Shown piece after piece: positions 1 to 6,899 of a stretch of 64,000 bases of DNA (positions are counted from its first letter, which is position 1; the number at the start of each line of letters is the position of its first letter). The stretch is taken from assembly GCF_003550065.1 (NCBI RefSeq), contig NZ_QXDC01000004.1:186001-250000 (forward strand), given 5' to 3'. The notes below the pieces were generated by a model. That model was not told the origin of the DNA. It saw only the letters and a list, made by a program, of their open reading frames with translations, and did no database searches. This DNA is from Hephaestia caeni (GTDB lineage Bacteria > Pseudomonadota > Alphaproteobacteria > Sphingomonadales > Sphingomonadaceae). Position numbers and translations under genes: made by a program.

Positions 1-237
1 GCGCCCGACGCGCCCCAAGTCACCGATTATGACGAACGTCACCACCGGACCTACTGGCGGCTGCTCGACGCTGCGGAGGAAAATGCCGACTGGCGCGAGG
101 TCGTGCAGATCATTTTCGGGATCGACCCGGTAGCCGAGCCGGAGCGCGCGCGCCTGGTTTACGACTCCCATCTCGCCAGAGCCCGATGGATGTGCGAGGC
201 CGGCTATCGCCATTACCTGCCCCCGGACCAATCGTAG
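1..237 (+). CDS. Small conserved protein of conjugative elements, 5' end outside window
   Basis: An open frame runs from the first base to a TAG at 235-237 and gives 78 residues without a start codon, so the gene begins left of the window. It contains YDERHHRTYWRLLDAAEE, a DWREV segment, and a tail SHLARARWMCEAGYRHYL. I recall this pattern from short proteins encoded just upstream of DUF2285 regulators in alphaproteobacterial integrative elements. Position beside the DUF2285 gene supports that. Function is not known; a small DNA-binding accessory protein is an inference. Confidence 0.6.
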   Translation, partial: APDAPQVTDYDERHHRTYWRLLDAAEENADWREVVQIIFGIDPVAEPERARLVYDSHLARARWMCEAGYRHYLPPDQS

Positions 238-398
238 AATTGGGATTCACGCTGTTCGGCTAGAGCGTGGAATATCGAGCCAAAACGCTGACTTGAATCA
301 GCTATGCGACTGTCCGGACAGCAGGCCTTCACAGCCGATACTTGCCTGAGAACATCTCCCGACGCGCTCCATAGAGGGCCATGCTTGGGAGGGATTCG

Positions 399-1178
399 AT
401 GCCGCCTGAGAGGGACTGGCGCGCGCCCCTGGACGAAGCCGGGGACGACGCGCTGCAATATTCCGACATCGCCATCGGCTATGTCAGCAGGAACACGCGC
501 TATCGCATTGATTACCGCCGCGCCCTCGGCCGCGTGAAGCGCGGCGCGACGACCGCCGACGAGGCAACCGCCGATCTCGTGCGACGCTGGGGGATCAGCT
601 TCTACGCCGCGCCGACCGCCGCCTACGATCCGAAGCTGGCCGTCGCGCGGCCTGACCTTTCGCCGGACAATATCGTGCTGGCGCCATCGCTCGATGGAAT
701 CGGCGACGCGCGACCGCTCGACATGAAGATGCTGGGCGCCGTGCGCGCGCGCATGAAGATCGGCGACTTCCTCCATCTCATTCTCGCTGACAGCGACGGC
801 GATGAGCATATCTGGATCTCGGGATCGCTCGATCTTCCGCTGGCGATGATCCTGCCGCTCGGGCGCGATCCCTTCGCACGCCTCGCGGCCGCTGAACGCC
901 TGTCCCGTCGCTTGCTTGGCGTTGCCGCGGGGCCGCCGGCTCTGCGCCCCACGCCCTTTCGCCGCCAGCATCTTCTCACCCTGTTACAGGTGCTCGACGG
1001 ACATCAGGCGGGCGCTACCCGCCGCGAACTGGCCGCCGTCCTGATCGACGGCAGCGTCCGCGACTACAGCGCCGCCGAATGGTCCGACAGTCGCCAGCGC
1101 AAACGCATCAACCGATGGTTCGCCGAGGCCGTCGAACTGCGCGACGGCGGCTATCTGCGCCTGCTGCGCGGCGCGTGA
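399..1178 (+). CDS. DUF6499/DUF2285 domain protein (putative element regulator)
   Basis: The 259-residue product opens with PPERDWR and later YVSRNTRYRIDYRRAL, typical of the DUF6499 N-terminal module, and continues into a DUF2285-type region (DLSPDNIVLAPSLDG, then MLGAVRARMKIGDFL). The C-terminal half (HLLTLLQVLDGHQAGATRR, SRQRKRINRW) resembles a helical DNA-binding fold. An in-frame ATG exists at 381, but the ATG at 399 has GGGAGG at the right distance and starts exactly where the family does. DUF2285 proteins are near-universal in this class of conjugative island and are thought to be regulators; the biochemical role is not established. Confidence 0.75.
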   Translation: MPPERDWRAPLDEAGDDALQYSDIAIGYVSRNTRYRIDYRRALGRVKRGATTADEATADLVRRWGISFYAAPTAAYDPKLAVARPDLSPDNIVLAPSLDGIGDARPLDMKMLGAVRARMKIGDFLHLILADSDGDEHIWISGSLDLPLAMILPLGRDPFARLAAAERLSRRLLGVAAGPPALRPTPFRRQHLLTLLQVLDGHQAGATRRELAAVLIDGSVRDYSAAEWSDSRQRKRINRWFAEAVELRDGGYLRLLRGA

Positions 1179-1298
1179 ACGGGGACATTTCCGCCACCCC
1201 CGGTTCTGTCCATTCACCGCATAGGGGTCGATTCGCCACCATCACCTCCTGTCCGCCGACCCCGCTTTTCGGAGCCGGCCAACATCAGGAGGATCATC

Positions 1299-1565
1299 AT
1301 GGCCGAGCCTGTCACCGCCACGACGCCACGCTATCTCAAGACGCCCGATGCCGCGATCCATCTGGGCCTGTCGGCCCGGACGCTGGAGAAGCATCGCTGC
1401 TTCGGCACCGGGCCGGTCTTTCGCAGGCTCGGCGGCCGCATCGTCTATGCCATCGACGATCTCGACGCTTGGGCGGCGCTGGGCACCCGGCGCTCGACCT
1501 CTGATCCGGGCAACGGCGTCGTCCATCCCGCCAAGCCGCTGCCCACCGATTGCGTGCGGCGCTGA
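1299..1565 (+). CDS. AlpA/MerR-like helix-turn-helix DNA-binding protein
   Basis: This 88-residue protein has the layout of excisionase/AlpA-type winged-helix proteins: RYLKTPDAAIHLGLSARTLE forms the HTH, followed by a wing-like GPVFRRLGGRIVYAIDDLDAW segment. A strong AGGAGG Shine-Dalgarno lies about 9 bases upstream. It sits directly before repA, the usual place for this protein in such elements. It could control repA or transfer transcription, or act as an excisionase for the integrase encoded about 34 kb to the right. The family assignment is secure; the target is an inference. Confidence 0.8.
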   Translation: MAEPVTATTPRYLKTPDAAIHLGLSARTLEKHRCFGTGPVFRRLGGRIVYAIDDLDAWAALGTRRSTSDPGNGVVHPAKPLPTDCVRR

Positions 1566-1572
1566 GCGATCC

Positions 1573-2466
1573 ATGCACGCAATTCGCTCTCACTCCGGCT
1601 GCGCCAACGGCGAACGAACGCAGCTTGAACTGTTTCGCTCGAAGCCCGGCGATCTCGCGCCGCGCGATGCCCAGGACTTGATGGCCTGGCCGTTCTTCAG
1701 CCTCGCCAAGAGCAAGCGCACGACGCCGATCGACTTCCGCATGGGCGCAACATGGATCTCGGTCGAGGCGGTATTCGAGCACGGCATGGCGACCATTTGG
1801 GACGCCGACGTGCTGATCTGGGCCGCCAGCCAGCTCGTCGCCGCGCGCGACGCCGGCCATCCGACATCGCGGCTCATGGTGACGACGCCGCACGAGATAT
1901 TGGCCTTCACCCGGCGCGGCACCGGCAAGGCGAGCTACGAGCGGCTGAAAGCCGCGCTCGACCGCCTGCAATCCACGACCGTCGCTACGTCGATCCGGCA
2001 GGAACATCAGCGCCGGCGCCACCGCTTCTCCTGGATCAATGAATGGCGCGAGCTGGCCGATGGCAACGGCCGCGCGCTCGGCATCGAATTGATCCTGCCC
2101 GACTGGTTCTATGCCGGCGTGCTCGATCGCGCACTCGTCCTGACGATCGACCGCGCCTATTTCGACCTGACGGGCGGCCTTGAACGCTGGCTCTACCGCA
2201 TCGCGCGCAAACATGGCGGGCGGCAGGACGGTGGCTGGAGCTTCGATGTTCCGCATCTTCATCTGAAGTCCGGCGCGCTGTCGCCGCTTCGCCGCTTCGC
2301 CTTCGAGCTGCGCGCTATTGTCGCCCGCCAGTCGCTTCCGGGCTACGTCCTCACCCTCGAAAACGCGCTGGGCCGTGACCGGCTGAACTTCGCGCCGATC
2401 CCGCCCGATCCGCTCCACGCCGCGATGCGCCGTGTCGGCCTCAAGCCTGTGGAAAACTGGCCATGA
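1573..2466 (+). CDS. repA: Replication initiator protein A (RepA-like)
   Basis: The 297-residue product matches the RPA replication-initiator family found on alphaproteobacterial plasmids and conjugative islands. Diagnostic stretches are LMAWPFFSLAK, TPIDFRMG, IWDADVLIWAASQL, LLVTTPHEILAFTRRGTG-type sequence and YERLKAALDRLQSTTV. The winged-helix DNA-binding part lies roughly at residues 85-150. The ATG at 1573 lies 8 bases after the preceding stop and starts right at the conserved region; the frame is open further upstream, but that part overlaps the HTH gene. Iteron-like repeats begin 4 bases after the stop. In an integrated element RepA may allow transient autonomous replication after excision (inference). 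Confidence 0.85.
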   Translation: MHAIRSHSGCANGERTQLELFRSKPGDLAPRDAQDLMAWPFFSLAKSKRTTPIDFRMGATWISVEAVFEHGMATIWDADVLIWAASQLVAARDAGHPTSRLMVTTPHEILAFTRRGTGKASYERLKAALDRLQSTTVATSIRQEHQRRRHRFSWINEWRELADGNGRALGIELILPDWFYAGVLDRALVLTIDRAYFDLTGGLERWLYRIARKHGGRQDGGWSFDVPHLHLKSGALSPLRRFAFELRAIVARQSLPGYVLTLENALGRDRLNFAPIPPDPLHAAMRRVGLKPVENWP

Positions 2467-2469
2467 GGT

Positions 2470-2535
2470 TCGGACGATCAGGAACAGCCGGAGTCGGACC
2501 ATCAGGAACGCCGGACTCGGACTTTCGGGAACGCG
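2470..2535. repeat. Three iteron-like direct repeats after repA
   Basis: The core TCGGAC-N-ATCAGGAAC recurs with starts at 2470, 2494 and 2517, that is spacings of 24 and 23 bases, close to two helical turns. The first two units share TCGGAC, ATCAGGAAC and GCCGGA; the third is looser (TCGGACTTTCGGGAAC). Spacing and position next to a RepA gene fit initiator-binding iterons or an autoregulatory operator. The rest of the 2467-2727 gap holds a perfect hairpin at 2601-2615 (GAATCC/GGATTC) and GC-rich sequence; I see no convincing gene there. Confidence 0.5.
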
Positions 2536-2727
2536 CGCACCTTCCAAGCACCTGTGATTCCTCGCTGAATCCACCCCCTTCTAACCATGCTAATAGAATC
2601 GAATCCTTCGGATTCTTGCTAACCGCGCGCGCGGCTGTGGACAGCCGCCGTCCGGCCGCGCGCGCTCGATCGGGAAGCGACCCGGCCAAGCCTCGAACCG
2701 ACTGCCCATCATCCCCGGAGATCACCG

Positions 2728-3249
2728 ATGAACGATGACCGCCCTCGCGGCGTCCGCGTCGGCGGCGCGTTCAGCGCGCTCGCCCGCGACGGACTCACCC
2801 ATGTCGAAGTGACCTGGATCGAGCAGAGGCTGGAGCATTGGATACGCTTCGGCCGCGTCTCGGATGACCGCATCCTGAGCCGACGAACGCGCGTCGTCAG
2901 CTTCCGGCCGGGCGCGGTCTTCGCCTTCGTCCGCTGGGCCTCGAACGACTTCGGCACCATCGTCTCGCGCATCGACGTGGTGCGCGCGGTGGCGTCGGGC
3001 GAGCCCTATACCACGCTCCCATTCGTGCGGCCCGGCGGGGAAATCCTGCTCAAGATCCAGGGCTGGCCGAAGGTCCAACAGGCGCTCGCCGCCATCGACG
3101 CGGTGGAGGCGGCCGGCGTCGATCCCTGCGACGCCGCGCCCGATCACTGGCGGCATGTCCACCAGCGCATCGCCGCCGGCCATCAGCCGCGCCTCTACAC
3201 GGCGGAGCGCCATAGCGCCTGGCTCAAGCGGCGGGAGATCGAGCAATGA
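2728..3249 (+). CDS. DUF2840 domain protein
   Basis: The 173-residue protein corresponds over its length to the DUF2840 family, recognisable from THVEVTWIEQRLEHWIRFGR near residue 25 and FAFVRWASNDFGTIVSRIDV near residue 70. DUF2840 genes occur almost only in trb-type conjugative elements between the replication and processing genes, as here. The stop overlaps the start of the next gene by four bases (ATGA), which indicates a common mRNA with traF. No enzymatic motif is visible and the function is unknown. Confidence 0.8.
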   Translation: MNDDRPRGVRVGGAFSALARDGLTHVEVTWIEQRLEHWIRFGRVSDDRILSRRTRVVSFRPGAVFAFVRWASNDFGTIVSRIDVVRAVASGEPYTTLPFVRPGGEILLKIQGWPKVQQALAAIDAVEAAGVDPCDAAPDHWRHVHQRIAAGHQPRLYTAERHSAWLKRREIEQ

Positions 3250-3824
3250 CCTCCCGCTTCTATGGCATGGCCACCGTCATTGCGGCGTCCGCGGCCACGG
3301 TTTCGTTCGTCGTCGTGGCGCTCGCCGATCCGGCGCCGTGGCTGATCTGGAACGCCAGCGCCAGCGCGCCGATCGGCCTCTACCGCATCCATTCCGACCG
3401 CGATCCGCAGGTCGACGCGCTGGTCGCCGCGCTGCCGCCCGCCGGTCTCGCACACTGGCTTGCCGAGCGGCGCTATCTCCCTGTCGGCGTCCCGCTTTTG
3501 AAGCATGTCGCGGCCAAGGCGGGGCAGCGCATTTGCCGGACCGGCGACGTGGTGAGCGTCGATGGGCGCACCGTCGCCATCGCTCAGACGCGCGATAGTC
3601 GCGGCCGGCCGCTGCCCGTCTGGCGCGGCTGCCGCAACCTGCGAACCGGCGAACTGCTGCTGCTCAACCCGGCCGTCCCGGACAGCCTGGACAGCCGCTA
3701 CTTCGGCCCGCTTCCGGCATCCGCCGTCATCGGCCGAGCGACGCCGCTCTACCTGCGCACGCCGTCGCCGCCGCTTTCACCCGTCAACCCCAAGGAGAGT
3801 GACCATGCCCGTGAACGTCTTTGA
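3246..3824 (+). CDS. traF: TraF-like S26 signal peptidase
   Basis: The product (192 residues) is a conjugation-associated signal peptidase of the S26/TraF family. It has an N-terminal membrane segment (residues about 8-28), the serine motif SASAPIGLY with the likely nucleophile Ser40, and a basic motif PLLKHVAAKAG with probable general base Lys86. RP4 TraF cyclises and matures the TrbC pilin; a trbC gene lies downstream, so the same role is likely. The last 20 bases overlap the DUF736 gene, and the ATGA overlap with the DUF2840 gene suggests translational coupling. Confidence 0.85.
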   Translation: MTSRFYGMATVIAASAATVSFVVVALADPAPWLIWNASASAPIGLYRIHSDRDPQVDALVAALPPAGLAHWLAERRYLPVGVPLLKHVAAKAGQRICRTGDVVSVDGRTVAIAQTRDSRGRPLPVWRGCRNLRTGELLLLNPAVPDSLDSRYFGPLPASAVIGRATPLYLRTPSPPLSPVNPKESDHARERL

Positions 3825-4137
3825 ACCCACCGATAACGGCTATGCCGGCCGCGTCCGGCTGTTCGCCATCAACGAGGCGATCGTGCTCGTTCCTGCCGAG
3901 CCGAGCCGCGCCGAGGATGCCGCCGACTATCACATCCATCTCGACGACGCGGACGGTCCCATCGTCGGCTTTGCGCGCAAGCGCAGCAGCGAACTGGCCG
4001 GCGATTACATCGCGCTGGAGATCGAAAGCCCGCTGTTTCCGCGCTGGCTCAAGCCCAAGCTGTTCCGCGCGGATGCCGAAGGGCGGACGTTTCGGCTGGC
4101 GTGGCGGCACCCGCGATCCGGCCAGGACCGCGCCTGA
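3805..4137 (+). CDS. DUF736 domain protein
   Basis: This 110-residue protein shows the DUF736 pattern: N-terminal FEPTDNGYAGRVRLFAINE, central DYHIHLDDADGPIVGFARK, and FRLAWRHP at the end. An AAGGAG ribosome-binding site about 10 bases before the ATG at 3805 fixes the start inside the end of traF. The family is linked to conjugative elements and its function is unresolved. The stop codon shares a base with the next start (TGATG). Confidence 0.8.
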   Translation: MPVNVFEPTDNGYAGRVRLFAINEAIVLVPAEPSRAEDAADYHIHLDDADGPIVGFARKRSSELAGDYIALEIESPLFPRWLKPKLFRADAEGRTFRLAWRHPRSGQDRA

Positions 4138-4895
4138 TGCCGTTCCGGCGTCCCGGTTCGCCGCGTCGTCGGATGGTGGCGCTGGCGTTGCTCGCCGTCA
4201 CGGTGGGCGCGCCGGTCGCCATTCGAGCCGCACTCGCCCACGCGCAAGCCGCCGCGTCGCCGAGCGCCACGGCGCTCGACCGCCATGTCGCCGACGCGGC
4301 GCGGCGCTTCGCCATCCCGGAAGCCTGGATATGGGCGGTGATCCACGCCGAGAGCAACGGCGACGTCCGCGCCGTTTCGTCGGCCGGGGCGATGGGCCTC
4401 ATGCAGATCATGCCCGCGACCTGGGCAACCCTGCGCGCACGTTATCGTCTCGGGTCCGATCCCTTCGATCCGCGCGCCAATATTATGACGGGCGCGGCCT
4501 ATCTGCGCGAGATGCACGACCGCTACGGCAACGCGACGGCGATGCTGGCCGCCTACAATGCGGGGCCGGGCCGCTATGACGAATATCTGTCGCGCGGCCG
4601 CCCGTTGCCCGCGGAAACGCGCGCCTACCTTGCAAAGCTGACAGCGATCACCGGCGGTTCGGGCGACGCCCGAATTGCCGTCGCGCCTGCTCCCGATCCG
4701 TTCGCCTGGCGCCGCGCCGCGCTATTCACCACGCGCTCGGGCGTCACCTCGACAGCGCCACCGGATGCGGCAAGCGATCCCGCCGCCGCACAAACCGGGC
4801 GTCGCCCGACCGACCGCACAGGCGTTACGGTGGCCGCGACCACGCCGCCTTCGACCGGCCTGTTCATCCCTCTTTCCGGCTCGCCCGCGCCATGA
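4137..4895 (+). CDS. VirB1-like lytic transglycosylase
   Basis: The 252-residue protein has a signal sequence (residues about 12-38, hydrophobic and ending AHAQA) and an SLT domain with the catalytic pattern AVIHAESNGDVRAVSSAGAMG, Glu72 being the expected acid, followed by LMQIMPATWATLR and AAYNAGPG. Such enzymes open peptidoglycan locally so that the transfer apparatus can cross it. The C-terminal 75 residues are Pro/Thr/Ala-rich and probably flexible. The gene overlaps its upstream neighbour by one base and ends in an ATGA overlap with the next small frame. Confidence 0.9.
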   Translation: MPFRRPGSPRRRMVALALLAVTVGAPVAIRAALAHAQAAASPSATALDRHVADAARRFAIPEAWIWAVIHAESNGDVRAVSSAGAMGLMQIMPATWATLRARYRLGSDPFDPRANIMTGAAYLREMHDRYGNATAMLAAYNAGPGRYDEYLSRGRPLPAETRAYLAKLTAITGGSGDARIAVAPAPDPFAWRRAALFTTRSGVTSTAPPDAASDPAAAQTGRRPTDRTGVTVAATTPPSTGLFIPLSGSPAP

Positions 4896-5158
4896 GCGGC
4901 TACCGCGCACTCTGGCGGGCTTCGTCGCGCGCTTTCGCAATGCCGGAAGGAGGCAGGCTTCAGGTTTGGCAGGGTAAGGAGCGAGGGCAAGATAAAGGGC
5001 GACAATGTGCGTTGCCATTTCGCCCCGGTCGTAGCCTTGATTCTCAAGGCTTTGGGTCATTGCTGCGCAATGTGTGCGGCAATCCCGCACTGTGCGGCGC
5101 TGCCCGAACGTCAGCATCGCCAAGAGTCTTTCGCACTGTGCGGAGCGCCGCGCCATGA
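4892..5158 (+). CDS. Uncertain small ORF spanning the oriT candidate
   Basis: This 88-codon frame is bounded at both ends by four-base ATGA overlaps, with the transglycosylase gene and with the relaxase gene, as expected for a real operon member. Its composition (rich in Arg, Gly, Ser, Cys) and the hairpins it contains suggest that the DNA itself may be the functional element. The first bases, ATGAGCGGC, are repeated exactly at the relaxase start, hinting at an old duplication. I do not recognise the protein. Confidence 0.3.
   Translation: MSGYRALWRASSRAFAMPEGGRLQVWQGKERGQDKGRQCALPFRPGRSLDSQGFGSLLRNVCGNPALCGAARTSASPRVFRTVRSAAP
5033..5143. other. Candidate origin of transfer (oriT)
   Basis: Two adjacent perfect hairpins lie directly upstream of the relaxase gene: AGCCTTGA/TCAAGGCT with a 3-base loop (5033-5051) and CATTGC/GCAATG with a 3-base loop (5058-5072). 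They are followed by GCACTGTGCGG at 5087-5097, repeated exactly at 5133-5143, and TGTGCGGC at 5073-5080. Relaxase genes of this kind usually sit next to their nic site, and inverted plus direct repeats are the standard oriT architecture. The nic position cannot be read from sequence alone. Confidence 0.5.
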
Positions 5159-6885
5159 GCGGCGACGACGATTTTCGCATCCGGCTTGGCCGCATCCGTT
5201 CGCGCGGCGGCCAGCGCGCGCTTCCGATCGTCGCCCAGGTGATCGCCGCTGCGCAGCGCGCCGGCGGCCATGTCTCGCGCCGTGGCCGGATCATTGCGCC
5301 TGGCCGCTCGACCTTCGGCCGGGGTCGCGTCGCCAGCCTGCGCGCTACGCACCGGCTCGGCCACCGATCGCGCCAGGTCGTCATCAAGGCGCGCGTCATC
5401 CGGCATGACGGCCGCGCCTCACTCGCCGCCCATCTCAAATATCTGCAACGCGATGGCGTCACCCGCGATGGCGAGAAGGGCGTGCTGTTCGGCGCCGAGG
5501 GCGATGGCCTCGACCGCAACGAGTTCGCCGCGCGCTGCGAGAACGATCGGCACCATTTCCGCTTCATCGTCTCGCCCGAGGACGCGCCGCAGATGGCCGA
5601 CCTCAAGACTTTCACCCGCGAACTGATGGCACGGATGGAAACGGATCTCGGCACCCGGCTCGACTGGCGGGCCGCCGAGCACTGGAACACCGACGATCCC
5701 CACATCCATGTCATCGTGCGCGGTGTCGGCGAGGACGGGCAGAACCTCGTCATCTCGCGCGACTACATCAGCGAAGGGATGCGCGCCGTCGCGCGCGAGA
5801 TCGTCACCCGCGAGCTGGGGCTGCGCAGCGACCTCGACATCCATGCCTCGCTGGAACGGCAGGTCGAGGCCGAACGCTGGACCGAGATCGACCGCGACCT
5901 CTCGCGCACCCTCCAGCGCGATGGCGTCATCGACATGGCGCCCGAGCCGGGCGTGCGGCCGGGCGGCGACCACACGCCGAGGATGGGTCGGCTGCGCAAG
6001 CTGGAACGGCTCGGCCTCGCCAGCGAGATCGCGCCCGGCCAGTGGACACTCGCGGACGAGGCGCAGCCGGCTTTGCGCACGCTTGGCGAACGCGGCGACA
6101 TCATCAAGCGGATGCACAAGGCGATGACCGACCACGGCATCGACCGGGGCGCCGCCAGCTATGTGCTCGAACCCGATCCCGCCCAGCCCGTCATCGGCAG
6201 GCTGGTCGATCGCGGCCTCCATGACGAACTGACCGGCCGGACCTATGCGATCATCGACGGCATCGACGGGCGGACGCACCATGTCCAGCTTCCCGACATC
6301 GAGGCGACTGGTGATTGCCGGCCGGGCGCCATCGTCGAGCTGCGCCGCTTCGAGGACCGCAAGGGCCGCCAGCGCGTGGCGCTCGCCGTGCGCTCGGACA
6401 TGGACTTGTCGGCGCAGGTCCGCGCGCCGGGCGCTACCTGGCTCGATCGCCGCAATCTGGCAAGCGATGGCCGCGATCTCGGCGGCGGCTTCGGAGCCGA
6501 GGTGCGCGCCGCGATGGAAGCGCGCGCCGAGCACCTGGCGGATATGGGCCTGGCGCGGCGGCAGGGCCAACGCATCATCTTCGCGCGCGGCCTGCTCGAT
6601 ACGCTCAAGCGGCGCGACCTCGACGCGACGGCCAAGGAACTGTCGGCCGAGATCGGTCTGCCGCACGCGCCGTCAAAGGCCGGCGAATATGTCGCCGGCA
6701 CCGTGCGCCAGCGCCTGACGCTCGCCTCGGGCCGCTTCGCCATGATCGACGACGGCCGGAGCTTCCAGCTTGTGCCCTGGTCCCCCTCGCTCGACCGTCA
6801 GATCGGCAAGCACATCTCCGGCGTCATGCGCGGCGATGGTGGTGTGGACTGGTCGTTCGGCCGCGGGCGGGGCCTGGGGCTGTGA
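5155..6885 (+). CDS. DUF3363-type conjugative relaxase (VirD2-like)
   Basis: The 576-residue product is a MOB-type relaxase. Key features are AAHLKYLQRDGV with candidate nucleophile Tyr96, the metal-binding histidine motif DDPHIHVIVRG (His183 and His185), and a long DUF3363-type C-terminal half (from about residue 250). It would nick oriT, remain covalently bound to the strand and pilot it to the TraG coupling protein. The ATG at 5155 is preferred over upstream in-frame starts because the protein begins there in the family and the codon overlaps the upstream stop. traG follows after 14 bases. Confidence 0.88.
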   Translation: MSGDDDFRIRLGRIRSRGGQRALPIVAQVIAAAQRAGGHVSRRGRIIAPGRSTFGRGRVASLRATHRLGHRSRQVVIKARVIRHDGRASLAAHLKYLQRDGVTRDGEKGVLFGAEGDGLDRNEFAARCENDRHHFRFIVSPEDAPQMADLKTFTRELMARMETDLGTRLDWRAAEHWNTDDPHIHVIVRGVGEDGQNLVISRDYISEGMRAVAREIVTRELGLRSDLDIHASLERQVEAERWTEIDRDLSRTLQRDGVIDMAPEPGVRPGGDHTPRMGRLRKLERLGLASEIAPGQWTLADEAQPALRTLGERGDIIKRMHKAMTDHGIDRGAASYVLEPDPAQPVIGRLVDRGLHDELTGRTYAIIDGIDGRTHHVQLPDIEATGDCRPGAIVELRRFEDRKGRQRVALAVRSDMDLSAQVRAPGATWLDRRNLASDGRDLGGGFGAEVRAAMEARAEHLADMGLARRQGQRIIFARGLLDTLKRRDLDATAKELSAEIGLPHAPSKAGEYVAGTVRQRLTLASGRFAMIDDGRSFQLVPWSPSLDRQIGKHISGVMRGDGGVDWSFGRGRGLGL

Positions 6886-6899
6886 CAAGGAGATAGACG

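Noticed and set aside
311..320. Palindrome TGTCCGGACA upstream of the DUF2285 gene
   Set aside because: A single 10-base palindrome is too short to call an operator without a second copy.
1336..2574. Minus-strand open frame of 412 codons opposite repA
   Set aside because: Shadow of the repA reading frame with no family signature or ribosome site.
2463..2738. Plus-strand frame of 91 codons after repA
   Set aside because: It consists largely of the iteron-like repeats and hairpin, has no ribosome site, and overlaps the next start.
5419..6666. Minus-strand open frame of 415 codons opposite the relaxase gene
   Set aside because: Antisense to a clearly coding relaxase gene; no motifs.
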